Shown here in pieces: positions 45,530 to 57,069 of a stretch of 64,000 nucleotides of DNA. The position numbers and the translations under genes are program-made. Origin of the DNA: Episyrphus balteatus (Eukaryota; Arthropoda; Insecta; Diptera; Syrphidae); assembly GCF_945859705.1 (NCBI RefSeq), contig NC_079138.1, forward strand, positions 4,216,001-4,280,000, in the 5' to 3' direction. The number at the start of each line of letters is the position of its first letter. Position 1 is the stretch's first letter. The notes beneath the pieces are model-generated. The model saw only the letters and a list, made by a program, of their open reading frames with translations, searched no databases and was not told the origin of the DNA.

Positions 45530-45657
45530 TGTGTCTGTGTCTGTGTCTGTGTCTGTGTCTGTGTCTGTGTCTGTGTCTGTGTCTGTGTCTGTGTCTGTGT
45601 CTGTGTGTGTGTCTGTGTCTGTGTGTGTGTCTGTGTCTGTGTCTGTGTCTGTGTCTG
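45484..45657. repeat. Compound GT and GTGTCT microsatellite, 174 bp
   Basis: About 22 GT units are followed by about 20 units of the hexamer GTGTCT with a few GTGTGT interruptions. It drives cysteine/valine or threonine/glutamine frames on both strands (45397-45768 and 45443-45674), which are not genes. Confidence 0.95.
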
Positions 45658-46564
45658 TAACTTATAAGTTATAAGTTGTTTTTCTATACAAATAACAATA
45701 ATGAATCGTTTATCGTATAAATTCGACATATCTCCTATTAAAATTAAACTATTCCAATAATTAGCCAAATTGTGGGTGTTTGGAAGTTAGTATCTCCCAG
45801 TAGTTAAAAAAATAATTAAAACAAAAAACAATGTCGAAATCTAAAAAACTGGCCCTAAACAATCTCAAAGTCAAAGAATCAAAGGAACAAGCTCAGCATA
45901 TATGAATTAATTCTTTTTTTTCATGGAAATTAATTTTGCAATTAAAATTCTCAGTTTCCTTGCTTTGCGTTTTATTTTATTTTTTATTTTTAAGTTATGG
46001 AATAAACGTGGGCTAAACGCGTTCATATTCTCTCTTCCAAGAAGCGAACAGACAAAACGCACTATATAGATACTTATAAGATCTAACACACAGTGAATTA
46101 TACAGACCACTGCTCTGGGAGGTTACATATATTTTTTTGTTCTATATGTATACATAAATATCATGAATTAATCTACAAAACAAGTAGGAAGTGTTCATAA
46201 AACTACTGATAAAGAAAAATTATGAAGAAAACCTTTATCGAAACCTTAAAGAAGCTTAAATCTGTGAGATCTAAAAATTAACACTTGTAACTTTGAAGGG
46301 ACGGTACGAGCGACAACAAAATAAGTTCGATCCCATATTTTCAATAAACATTATTTTTTTACAAAATTTACTTCTATATTTTTTTATGATTTTCAATGTG
46401 ATTTTTGACATCGGATGATTTTTCAATGAATACTTTTATTTCAAGTAATCTATAAATCTGACTCAGATAAATCTCATCCATCGGTTGTTTACAAGTCGAT
46501 AGACCCATTTCTGTTTAGTTTATGTTGCCTGTTACAGTTTGTAGACTGCCGAAATAACAATTTT
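45658..46564. other. Unassigned stretch
   Basis: No gene or inverted ends recognised. Confidence 0.35.
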
Positions 46565-46699
46565 GCTTCTATAAAACCTTACAGAAGCGTATAAAAGAAT
46601 CTCCTCAAATAAAGTTTAAAGTCGATCAACTAATGTCAGTTGCTCATTATTGCAGACTGCTCCACTTATAATTTTACTTCTATTAAGCTTTAAAGAAGC
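46565..46699. repeat. Two copies of a 24 bp semi-palindrome
   Basis: GCTTCTATAAAACCTTACAG followed by AAGC (46565-46588) and ACTTCTATTAAGCTTTAAAG followed by AAGC (46676-46699) are versions of a unit that forms the hairpin at 62795-62865. Each unit is itself nearly self-complementary. Confidence 0.6.
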
Positions 46700-49386
46700 A
46701 ATAGTTGCTCGTTTGACAAATTCTTAGTCGGGTAAGACAAACTTAGACTGTGTATAAAAATACTACCCAGAAGAATATAATGACCATGATTTCGATTTCA
46801 ATTTCGACGACCCCCATATTGTATCCGCGCCTGATAATCTCACCGCAAGTCTAAAATCTCGCAGTCTCAGTGTTGAACCTTGTGTTCTTTTCATATGCGA
46901 GATGTTATCCCCATTTACCCTACACGTATTTTGGGTTTTCTTATGCAAATTTTTTCCTACCTTGACGTATTTACCATTGGGCATAATGAATGTTTTGAGA
47001 TGAGTAGTATTACTCGTGTATTCATTGTTTTGTTTTTTTTTTTTTTTTTTTCTTATTGTCTTGCATTTAGTATTTTTTTTTTTTTTTTTTTTAGAAAGGT
47101 AGGTAGATAATGTACCTATATTTGGTTGCTTGTTTGTTCAGAAAGAAGTTTATGCGAGGTTTTTGGCACTCAGATACATCTAGTTTTTATGTTATGTGTG
47201 CTTCTTTCCTTCCTTCCTTCCTTCCTTGATTCTTTTCCTTTCAGGGCTCTGGAAGATGCAGTTTATGGGATCTATCTTCATTGTATATATTGGAATTGTT
47301 TTGCATATCTTTAAGATGTTTTTTTTTTTTTTTTTTGTTTCTGATGTATAAGTAAATTTCTATCTAGTCTAGCGATGATCTATTCAAATTGTGTTGAGTT
47401 TTTTTTTTTTTTTCAAGATCGTGTTGAATTATGTAAGAAACCTACTTAAAAGTGATAATAAATTCCTGATTTTGGGGCTCGATTATGGGCTATACCACGC
47501 ATATTGATAAAAATCCTTAAATTCACAAAAAAAAAACCTCATGACACTTTAGACGACGACGACACACACCCTTAAAAAAAAAAAATGTCCCACAGCAAGA
47601 AGAATAAAAAAAAAAAACACAATTTTCAATTTAAAATGAATCACATAATGTAAATTTTCACCAACCCCTTCCACACATCTCTTACGCTACTTTCTACACA
47701 CATGAAAGCAAAATTAAGAAAAAGAAGCACAAAAAAAAAAAAAAAAAAAAGAAAAAGGATCCATGCTCCAAGTATAAGACTATAAGAAGTAGAGAAAAAA
47801 AATAAAAATGAGTTAAAAAAAAAAAAAAATACACAGTTATAGCATACATGGAAATTAGGGTGGAAAAAGAAAGTCTCAACCCAAAATACTGGGGAAAATG
47901 CAGCAACTTCAGAAGCAGCAGTGGTAGCAGCAGCAGCAGCAACAAAAGGACCAAAAGAACATACAAACAAAAAAACTAAAAAATTGCTTAGTGCTTTATA
48001 AGGCGCGTGTGCTGCATATGTGCTTGTTTCACCCCTCGAACACATTGTATTGTATGTGTAAAAATGTTTGCAGCAGCGGGTGATTTATGAAGGTTCTTCT
48101 CTGATCTTTCCGTTTCTTTTTTTTTTTTCTTATTTTTTTCTCGTGTGGGTGAAACGGGGTGCTTGTGGTTGGGTGGGTGCGCCCTGTTTTTCACGTATGC
48201 AAAAATAATTTTTGTACCTTCTTCTTCGTCTTCATCTTCGTCTTTTCTTATATTATATTATGTATATGCTTGTTTAAATACAAAAAAAAAAAAAAAAAAG
48301 AAAAATATATCAAAATGTTGGTAGAGAGGTATACCTACCTGCCTAAACACATAAAAATAAAAAATCGTGAAGAGTGTTGAAAATAGGTATATATACCTAA
48401 CTACCTTTTGCAGTGATAAAAGCCAAGAATATTTTGATTAAAGTCTTATTTCTAATCTTCAATAATCATAATATTGAAAAATCAGTTTTTACTACAAAAC
48501 TACTTATTCAAACTTCGGTACTTTTCAAATTTCCATCAAACTGTCTGTCATTTTGTCTCTCCATTTATCTGTCTGTCTGTCTCTTTGTCTGGTCTGTTTG
48601 GTTTGTCGGTCAGTTTGTCTGTCTGTTCGTCTGTTTGTCCATCGTTTTTTCTAGATGTCGTACAAACATGATTGAAACAAAAATTGAAAGCTTAAATAAT
48701 AAGCTTTCAAATGATGTAAAATTTATTATAGGTTGTCATGTAAAAATATTGACAAAATGATGTGTAAAGAGAAAAATGTTAATTTTTTTTTGCTTTTTTT
48801 ATGACATTATCACGTATGCCGATTTTATGTTATAGCTTAACCGTGGCAGTCTCGAGAGACACAATTTTTTTTTTCTTGCCTTCTTTGTTTGTCTGCCTGT
48901 TTGTTTGTTTTGCCTTTTGTTTATAAATGGAGGAAACAAATGGATCGATTCACTTTAAACTTGGTGTTTATCGAGAAACCAAAAAATAACGGTATTTTCT
49001 ATTACAGAACAAAAAACAAAAGAAAAACAATTGTTTTTACTAAAAAAAAAAAGAAAAAAATTCTATTCTAAACTGTTCCAAAAAAAAGTCTTTGAGCAGA
49101 AAATTGGAAAAATTTAGAACAGAAAAACCCTACTGAACAACAAAAATCTGTATGTTTTTTGTTCAGAACAGTGTTATACACAACGTCATTGCATCTATAT
49201 TTTAATTATTTCGTTCCTGCCTTAGGAAAACAAACAGTTTTGTTAAAAAAAAATATAAAAAAAAATAATTAAATAAGTGTTTTTCGAAAATCGCGTTTTT
49301 GACCTGTTTATGGTGAACTCCTTCAAAAATGTGATGTGCCAGAGATATTCTTACTTTAAATTTACGAAAATCTCATTAAAATAAAT
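46700..49386. other. Unassigned stretch with microsatellites
   Basis: Holds TTCC repeats (47208-47228), CAG repeats (47926-47942) beside a short less AT-rich block, poly-T (47030-47051) and a degenerate TGTC array (48541-48640). The long minus frames at 47641-48045 and 47694-47966 are phenylalanine/leucine runs from A-tracts. The minus frame at 46763-46984 has no recognised motif. Confidence 0.45.
48541..48640. repeat. Degenerate TGTC/TGTT microsatellite
   Basis: About 20 imperfect units of four bases (TGTC, TGTT, CGTC). Confidence 0.8.
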
Positions 49387-50385
49387 TGCACGACTGGGGT
49401 CGCACGTACTTGCTCTTATGCTTAAAGTAACTATAATGTTAAAGCTTTTCATTCAAGAAATTTAAAATTTGATATTTTGAAGAAATTTCATAAGTAGTAT
49501 ACAAAAATTAAATCTGTTTTTATAATTAATTAAACTCCGTTTTAAATTATCTTAAAAAAAATAAAAAATATGCCATTTTATTTCTTGTATAAAAAGGTAT
49601 TTTTAGAAAAAAATTTTCGAAAATTGTAGGAGCCGTTTTTTAAAAAAATAATTTTTTATATATAAAAATTTTTTAACATTTTTCAAAAAAAAAGTTGGTA
49701 TGCCATTTTGAAGAAATAATTAATTTACACATTAAAACTAAATTTCAAAATTTTTCATTGATTCGTTTTCAAAAAATTGATTTTTCAAAAAAAAATTTTG
49801 AAATATTTTTAAAAAAACCAAAAATGCGTTTTTTGAAAATTTTCTAAAATTTTAATATTATCTTTACTTACACACTTTTGTATAAAAATTTTCATTTAAA
49901 TCGGGTTAATGTTGTACGAGATATTCAGAAACGAAAAAAACCGTTCTATGACAGGTACCGTTAATAACGGTACAAAAAATATTTTTTTTATTTAAAAAGT
50001 TGGCTATTATGTGTAGTACTACACACAAAAATTTTAATCAAAATCGTTAGAGCCGTTTTTGAAAAAAATTAACTTTTCTATTTCCGTTATATGGCAGGTA
50101 CCGTTAGTTTTGGTCATAAAAAAAAAATTTCAATTTCCCCTCTAGGGAATCACCAAAAACTGCTAACCACCAAGTTTGAAGAAAATCACTTCACTCGTTT
50201 AGGCTGCAGCTCCAGATAGAGACAGACACACAGACAGACAGACAGACAGACAGACAGAATTGCCGGACCCACTTTTTTGGCATTCTCCATCATCGTAATG
50301 TCATGTAAAATTGTTATCTCGAGTTCGATTTTTTTTACGAATCCTAAACTTGCCCTATAGTATAGGTACTATCGCAAGTAAAAAA
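49387..50385 (+). mobile_element. E-family repeat, copy 2, with CAGA microsatellite
   Basis: Starts TTGCACGACTGGGGTCGCAC and shares with copy 1 the AGGTACCGTTA blocks, GTTAGAGCCGTTTTTG, GACCCACTTTTTTGGCATTC and CTCCATCATCGTAATGT. A CAGA microsatellite lies at 50222-50258. The end carries ACTTGC (50348-50353) and GCAAGT (50374-50379), a possible terminal hairpin. A central GACA/GTCT microsatellite and a terminal hairpin are known features of DINE-1/Helentron-type elements, so this origin is a reasonable guess. Confidence 0.6.
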
Positions 50386-50425
50386 ATTATATGGTTTGGT
50401 TGAAATGAAGTGATATTTATAATCT

Positions 50426-50518
50426 ATAATATATTTATTTATTCAAAAGGTGTTCCGCAAGGATCAATTTTGGGGCCTATTTTGTTTACACTTATTATTT
50501 TTGATGACAATCAGCTTT
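50426..50518 (+). pseudogene. Non-LTR reverse-transcriptase relic
   Basis: The frame reads GVPQGSILGPILFTLIIFDD and then a stop shortly after. GVPQGS(I/V)LGP-LF-L-I is the strongly conserved motif of Jockey/CR1-type non-LTR reverse transcriptases; the catalytic YADD block lies further downstream in intact elements and is absent here. Upstream the frame has about eight residues without similarity that I can recognise. It lies directly after an E-family repeat. This is a short, dead fragment. Confidence 0.75.
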
Positions 50519-52740
50519 AGTTGGATTGATTAAATATGAACATGTTATACATTTTTAAAAATTAACGAGTTGTTAAAATTGTAAAAAAAAGGTCTTCAGT
50601 AATTGAACATGAAATAATTTGCACTCAAAATCAAATCAAGATATTTTCGACTTAACTTTTTTTCAAAAAACGGATTTAATATTTTTTTTAATTTTTTTAG
50701 AAATATTTTTTGTTTATTTATTGTTTTCGAAGTTTAAAATTACTATCAAATTGTTTTAAGATATTTTTCCTTGTTAGAAACTTCTATATGAATTACATAT
50801 CTTAAATGCGTTAAACTTCATTTTATTGACATCAAAGGACGATAGAAGAGAAACCCTTTTGTGTTGTGCATCTTTTAGATGAATTCTTAATTTTGGGTTC
50901 GTTTGATTGTCTATAGGCAATATAGGTTGAATTAATCGAAAATTCTTTCCTTCTTCGAGAGCATCAGTTGGACGCATGAACTAAAGGCATGCAGACAATT
51001 AATTTTTCTCTATGATGGTTTTTCCGAAAGGGTGAATAATTTGCAACTAACGATATAAGTGAAATAAATAGAAATGTAGTTTGTGTTTCATGGGTCGGTC
51101 GTCAGTCGTCCGGGCCGTAAAGAAATTCAAAGCAATGAACAAAAAAAAAAAAAGAAACTTCAAAAAACCTATAACCTATCGGACTAAACATTGAAATTCC
51201 TTGATTGTTTCTCTGACCTTTTTGTGGATGCGAAGTCGAAGTCAGTGTGAGAGTGAGAGTCGAAGCGGAAAAATGAAAAATACAAGGGTGGTAAAATTCA
51301 TAGTCTTTTGAAATAAAATTTAAAGATTTTACTAGATTGGGAAATTATTTGATAAAAAGGTTGGTAAGAAAATTAAAAAAAAAAAAAATCAATTCAAACA
51401 GGAGAAACGAAACTGCACAAGGAATTCTGATCTCCATCAAAACGCTGCGCTAAGAAAACTAAGCCTCATAATGAGCGCAACAAGTACTGATCCTACTTCT
51501 GTTGCGCTATCAACGGATGTCGATCAATGATTAATGTAAAATATCACCAAGTTAGACACAAAAATAAACAAAAAAGAAGAAAATAAAAAAAAAAATAAAT
51601 AAATAAAACCCGCAACCATAGAGTAAAAGGAAGATCGTAAGGGTCAATTCCTTGACGAAATGCATACGGTATGGATGATGATGATGATGATCAGCAACTT
51701 CTTGTCTCATCTTCCCTGAGCTGCTGCGGCGACGAATATCAAACCACATTGAACAGTCGGCATGGCGATGGCGATGATGGTGATGGCTGTATATCCCTCC
51801 CGCACTACTTCTTGCAGCATCATCATCATCATCATTGGGACATTGGAATAACGTTGCATTAGGGTACTGGTAATGGGGATTGGGATTGGGATATTGGGAC
51901 ATTGGGAGGAGGCTTCAATCGAACAACGCTTTTACCATTTTCAGAAGAGATACCAAAAATGTCGTGGAATTGAATTAATGGCATAAATTATTGCTTTTGT
52001 CTCAAATTCACGTACATACTGTCAAGTTATCTATCTTCATACACACATATGCACCACCACCGCACCAGAAAGCGTTTAAAAGGAATCTTTTGAATCTACA
52101 AACGATTAAATATTCATTCACATTGATCTTTGTTCTTTGGGATGTTTGTTTTTTTTTTTTTTTTTTTTTTTTATTGTTGTTGTTGCTGTTTCTACTGTTG
52201 GTCGACTGCCCTGAAAGTGAGGTGAGGAGAACAAAAAAAAAAAAAAATATATACAAAAAAAAAAAAAGCAAAAGTGCACATCTTATACACCGACAATAAA
52301 AACTAAAGCGAAGGGGTCGTCACTTTTGTCCTTCGGTTCGTTGTTTTTTTTTTTTTTTTTGTTTTTTTTTGTAATTTTGTTTGGATTTTTTTAAATCCAA
52401 TCGCAGTTGATTTAGTTTACATTTTTAATTTTTCTCCGGATATAACAAATGAGATGTCTACTCCTTCATTTCATATACATACATATATGATTGAAGGCTT
52501 TGTGATTGTGATAGACATTATGTATGCCTAAAGTAGAGGTAGTTGGAGCTGGACCATTTTCCTTTGGTAAGAATTATAATTCCTGTAATGAGTTTATAGC
52601 GTTAGTCCAGTCAATCTTGCCAAAAACCAGAATCTGAAATGTAAAAAAAAAAGAGAGAATGTACAGACTTTGAAAAATTCTTAAGACATCATATCACCGA
52701 GTAAAAATAGAAATTTCACAGTTTTTATTTTATTTGTTTT
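50519..52740. other. Unassigned stretch
   Basis: Contains GAT/CAT triplet patches (51674-51692, 51819-51837), GGGATTGGGATT-type repeats (51877-51905) and T runs (52150-52172). Frames at 51552-51902 and 51671-51862 follow these triplets. No gene recognised. Confidence 0.45.
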
Positions 52741-52876
52741 ATGCACCGCTAATCCACCGCACCGCTGCCGAAGAACTGCCGTACCAACGCTTTCATTTTA
52801 TTTGATTTCCTCGCCAATCCATTGCGGCCCACCGCGCCGACAAACACAGAGGCACAGGCACACGCTTTCCCAACAA

Positions 52877-53063
52877 ATGGTAAGTCCATTAAATAAGAAG
52901 TATAGAGAAGGTTATATCACACCTATAGAGTTGGTAAGTGAAGCAACAAAAAAAATTTCAAAAAAATTGGTAGCTCATCTGTCAAAATTTATACCGAATC
53001 TGTCAAATTTTGAGGTAGTTTTTCAGGGTCAAACTCACTTTTATTGGTGATGACAAGGCGATG
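52877..53063 (+). pseudogene. Coding-like relic, first part, split by a Transib element
   Basis: An ATG at 52877 opens a frame of 58 codons (to 53050) with ordinary-looking amino acid composition (MVSPLNKKYREGY at its start). A second frame overlaps its end (53019-53063) and continues across the Transib insertion into 54359-54376 and then across the hAT insertion into 54850-54984. The two frames would join with a single frameshift. I do not recognise the protein. It may be an old gene or transposon fragment. ATG is followed by GTAAGT, which also looks like a splice donor. Confidence 0.35.
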
Positions 53064-54358
53064 CACAGTGCGTTGACTAGTGGACCAAAATTAAAAAAAA
53101 AAAACAAAAATGCAATATTGATCTTCTAAGCTATGGAGCTGGTGAAGCATATGTTAAATTACTGTTTTTGGCTGTTTTTAATTTTGTTTTGCTCATTTTG
53201 GGGGATTGGCGGGACTTTCAAAAGCACTGAAAAAAATTTTAGTCATTGTGATAGCTCGAGATTTTATTTTTGTGCATTTTCATTTGGTTCGTGTAAGAAA
53301 AGTACCAAAGTTTTATTTTTTTTATTTGTGAATAATAATCATGGATACATTGAGAACTTGTATGAGTAGTTATATTTAATTTTTTAAATAAATTTTAATT
53401 TTAGTGAATTATCGAAAAAAGTTCCTTTTTAAGGCATAAAATTTCATCTAAATTAGGCCTACAAAGTTGTAGTAGCAAATTGTAGCACAATGATTTATGG
53501 CATTATCTTGTGTTGTTATTGTTCTTTGAGAACACGTTTAGTTTCATTGCTAACTTTTGATAACCTTCAAAATATTTGACTTTTTGTAGACCAAAGTCGG
53601 ACCAGAAAAAATGAACGACTTTTTGAAAGGTGGATTTGTTTTGGCAAAAACAATGGAGAAGATGAAGATATTGAGTTTATTTTGAATTAGTTAATTAGTA
53701 GCAACTGCCACATAAAGTGTTTTAAGAAAAAAATTGATAAATTTCGACATAAATCTTGATCCGAGGGGGAAGCAATGCATAAAAAACAGCTTTTTAATGC
53801 TTTTTTCCATTTTGGTTATGTTTATAAATTAATTTTAGCAAAGTATAGTAACATTTTTAGTGTCGTTACACTGTATTTATATTTTATTTTGCGGAAATGT
53901 AAAGTTTTCATGCTAATTTTTGCTAACCTGAAAAATTTTCAACATTTCTGACCGTGTTAGAGGGCGGATAGGGTCAAAACTATTTTATATTTTTTTAACT
54001 CATCTAGGTAATCAAATTTCCTAAATTTGGTGCAAATGGTGCAAACCGTTTTTAAGGTATAAACAATCATATACAAAAGTAGGCGTGGCAAGGGGCGGAA
54101 AGGGTCGAAACTATTGTTTTATTTTTACACTCATCTAGATAATCAAATTTCCTAAATTTGAATCAAATGGTGCACGCGGTTTTTTAGATATAAATAATCA
54201 TATACAAAAGTGGGCTTGGCAGGGGAGTGAAAATTTCGTCAATTTTTTTAGAATTTCTCTTTATTACATCTACAACAATTTTTCTTTGCAAAATCAATTC
54301 CTTTTTGGAAAATCGTTTTTTGTCCACCATCTCCATACAATCGCCGCACTGTGCGATG
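53059..54358. mobile_element. Transib element 2 with CGATG duplication
   Basis: The element (53064-54353, 1290 bp) has ends CACAGTGCG and CGCACTGTG and is flanked by CGATG on both sides (53059-53063 and 54354-54358). On the minus strand the right end reads CACAGTG, 23 bp, ACAAAAAAC, one base from the V(D)J nonamer consensus ACAAAAACC. The interior holds a duplicated block of 131 bp and no transposase frame. Its length and right end match the element at 18558-19880, so both probably belong to one non-autonomous family. Confidence 0.85.
53947..54209. repeat. Direct duplication of 131 bp inside Transib 2
   Basis: AATCAAATTTCCTAAATTTG recurs 131 bp apart (54010 and 54141), within longer blocks that share GGGTC-AAACTATT, ACTCATCTAG and AATCATATACAAAAGT. 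Confidence 0.8.
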
Positions 54359-54376
54359 CATTCATTGACCGCTTAT
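54359..54376 (+). pseudogene. Coding-like relic, middle part
   Basis: Six codons (HSLTAY) between the Transib and hAT insertions keep the frame of 53019-53063 and lead into 54850-54984. Confidence 0.35.
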
Positions 54377-54849
54377 CAGGGGCGTACGTTGAGTTGTCGG
54401 GGCCCCGGGGCAAGACTACATTTTTGGGGCCCCTTTGATATAGAAAATAAGAACAGATAAAAAAGGACGTATACGCCCACTTATTTTTGTTGGGGCGCCT
54501 GATGTACCTATCATTTGTTGGGCGCTAAAATTATGTAAGTAATATTTTTTGGGACCCCAAGATAATATGTAATTTTTCTTTCAAAAAAGCAATTTTTTTT
54601 TGGGACCTCTAAGGTAATACTTTTTTTTTAGATGAAATATTATGTGACTGGCTACCAATTCACTGAAAAATATAATGTGTCTCTCTTGTGTCCGAAGTGA
54701 TTCATGTCAAGTATATCTTATCTTTTTGCTTCGATACTTTTATAACCAGTTGCCTTCTCTACATTGTCTCCTTACGGGGCCCTGGCGTGTTGGGGGCCCC
54801 GGGGCACCGCCCCACTTGCCCCAATGGTGTGTACGCCCCTGCCGCTTAT
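54369..54849. mobile_element. hAT MITE with CCGCTTAT duplication
   Basis: The element (54377-54841, 465 bp) starts CAGGGGCGTAC and ends GTACGCCCCTG. CCGCTTAT flanks both sides (54369-54376 and 54842-54849), an exact 8 bp target duplication. CAGGGGCGTA ends with an 8 bp duplication are typical of the hAT superfamily. Further GGGGCCCCGGGGCA-type blocks are shared between the ends. There is no transposase frame. Confidence 0.9.
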
Positions 54850-54984
54850 GATTCAGCTAATATTGATGATTTGCTAAAATTTACGAATTTGGATAAACAC
54901 CCATTTCTGTATTTCTTATTCAATGGCAAAGTCACCGCCGCGCCGAAGCAAGCCGCACGTTTGTATTTTAATTGTTTTACTTAG
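54850..54984 (+). pseudogene. Coding-like relic, last part
   Basis: A frame of 44 codons and a stop (DSANIDDLLKFTNLDKHPFL at its start) continues from 54359-54376 when the hAT element and one duplication are removed. The protein is not recognised. The open frame across two excised insertions supports an older coding sequence, but the total of about 65 codons is short. Confidence 0.4.
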
Positions 54985-55117
54985 CCGAACAACCACCGCC
55001 GAGACACAGAATTTTTGAAAAATAACCTTTTTGATTTTGACAGTTATAAATTTGTCCTTAGATATCTAATATTTATGAAATTATTTAGATATAAAAGTAA
55101 ACAATACAAAATTAAGA

Positions 55118-56445
55118 CTGGTGAGCAGTGCCGGATTAACCATGTCATGGGCCCCTAGGCAAAGTAGTTATTGGGCCCTTTTTCGATGGCTTTTCAATAT
55201 CATAAGCTCTTTTTAAGTTAGGCTAGTAGGTAACTTACCAGAGACTATAATCGGCTATAATCTGGTTTCCTATCATGTCATTTTATAAAAAATGTAGACT
55301 AAAAGTTTTGAAATAACAATAATAAATATTGCAAGGATATCTCAACAAAAAAATTATAGCAACTTGATGGTTCACAGATAATTTCGATTAACGTTAGTTA
55401 TTAGAAAATATCTTAGATTCAAAAGGTATAAATAGGTATACCTATCACGAGTCGATTTAAGCCACATGATATGTCTCACGGCTTAAGTCGACTAGGACTC
55501 TACTATGGGGATTCTCACTTTAGTCGCGTGCGGATTACCTTTAAACGACTCAACTGACGTTAGCATTACGGTTTCATTATAAAACTGGAGAGAAAAATTA
55601 TTCGAAAAAGTGTCAATTTTGATTTTATTATTAGAGCCCAGTCAAATTAGGCAAAATATGGGCATGATCTCACATTTTTCGCGGGACAATATTTTTTTCA
55701 TTGAATGTGTTTCGCTGGTTGTCCTTATCATAAAAGTTCATTTGTTTGGATGATAGGAGCAGCAGCCATCTTGGAAAAGAGATTGGTATCGTTTTTATTG
55801 AATAGCTCCATTGTTGTTCAAATAAACAAAAAATGACAAAGGTAAGATTTATTAACAATAAAATTATCTAAAAAATGATATACAAACCAATTCGGTGAGT
55901 TGATTAAATAAAATTTTATAATTTTAATACTACCCCAACAAATCAAAACTTCGTTAAATATATGAAAAAATGCAATTTTGCCCCTACCTTGCGAGACAAA
56001 CTCGTACTTAAACCAACTATAAAATTGCATTTAATCAACTCACGGAATTGGTTTGTATATCATTTTTAAGGTAATTTTATTGTTAATAAATCTCACCTCT
56101 GTCATTTTTTGTTAAAATTAAAAACAAAGGAGCTATTCAATAAAAACGATACCAATTTCTTTTCCAAAATCTTCGTGTAGACGTTAGAAATCATCAAACT
56201 TCTGTACATTCTTAAAGCTGGAATACAAATTGGGAACATTGATTGGACAATTTTATCTAATTTTATTAATTTTCTTTTTTTTTGTTGTTCTTTTTTCTTA
56301 TACAAATGTAATGTTGTTTTTTATTGAAGGTACAACTCCAAGAAATTTTGTTTGTTCGTAGTCAGGGCGAGGGGCAACTAGCTGAAGTGGGGCCGCTAAG
56401 CAGCTGCCTAGGTTGCCTTGAGGCTATTCCGGCACTGCTGGTGAG
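55118..56445. mobile_element. hAT element with CTGGTGAG duplication
   Basis: The element (55126-56437, 1312 bp) starts CAGTGCCGGATTAACC and ends CTATTCCGGCACTG. CTGGTGAG flanks both sides (55118-55125 and 56438-56445), an exact 8 bp duplication. CAGTGCCGG ends followed by a GGGCCCC-rich block are seen in hAT elements. A long internal palindrome lies at 55771-56166. No intact transposase frame; it is probably non-autonomous. Confidence 0.9.
55771..56166. repeat. Internal inverted repeat of the hAT element
   Basis: Arms of about 150 bp (55771 to about 55920 and about 56017 to 56166) share TTGGTATCGTTTTTATTGAA, TAGCTCC, ACAAAAAATGACA, ATTTATTAACAATAAAATTA, ATGATATACAAACCAATTC and GTGAGTTGATTAAAT, with a spacer of about 95 bp. 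Similar to a separate MITE inserted in the hAT element. Confidence 0.85.
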
Positions 56446-56488
56446 TAAAATAATGCAAGCAAAGTTTTTAAATATAACTGAGGGTCAA

Positions 56489-57004
56489 TTACACTGGTCG
56501 GCAACCCTACTTTTTCTGAGTGCTGAGTCCGATCCAAAGCAACTGTCATGTTACGTTTTTTTAAATACTTCAATATTAACAGGTCAGAAACGCATTTTTT
56601 GGGTAAGTACATTTGACGTCGAGTTAAATTTTTTTTTTGCAGAACTACTTATGTACTCTCAAAGCGCCATATAAAGTCGTCCTAAAGGTAGGTATTTATT
56701 TTTTTTTTCAAAATTATTTTTTGTCCCAAATATATTGACAAAAAAAAAATCTCAAAACCTTGATTGTTTTTTTTTTTTTTTTTTCAAAGTAATGAATGGT
56801 TTTTTCAACTTAGTTCCAGTTTGCGTTTTCTGATTTGGACTTAGAAAAGTTTTTGACTAAACATCAAAAAGAACTTAATTGAAAATTAGTTTTTGAGACT
56901 TTGTAGCGAAAATAATGATGTGTGTAGATAAAAAACTAGACGTGAAAGATTAAATCTGTGAACGGGTTCTTTCTCCCGACTTTTTTTTCTGCCAACCAGT
57001 GTTA
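56489..57004. mobile_element. CACTGG element with TTA duplication, copy 1
   Basis: The element (56492-57001, 510 bp) starts CACTGGTCGGCA and ends TGCCAACCAGTG, flanked by TTA on both sides (56489-56491, 57002-57004). A 3 bp TTA duplication fits CMC/EnSpm or PIF/Harbinger; CACT ends favour CMC. The family is uncertain. The frame at 56324-56674 spans the hAT boundary and this element and is not a gene. Confidence 0.65.
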
Positions 57005-57069
57005 TTAATTCTTTTTTTTTTTTATTTGAATTGATTTGATTTGTATTTAAAAACTATTGTGAAAAGTAC

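Noticed and set aside
45397..45768. 123-codon frame of repeated threonine and glutamine (minus), with cysteine/valine frames on the plus strand
   Set aside because: Produced entirely by the GT/GTGTCT microsatellite.
46763..46984. 73-codon frame on the minus strand with ordinary composition
   Set aside because: No recognised domain or splice pair; length is within chance for the window.
47641..48045. 134-codon hydrophobic frame on the minus strand
   Set aside because: Phenylalanine and leucine come from A-tracts and CAG repeats read in reverse; not a membrane protein on any other evidence.
56324..56674. 116-codon frame on the plus strand
   Set aside because: It crosses the end of a hAT element, its target duplication and the start of another transposon.
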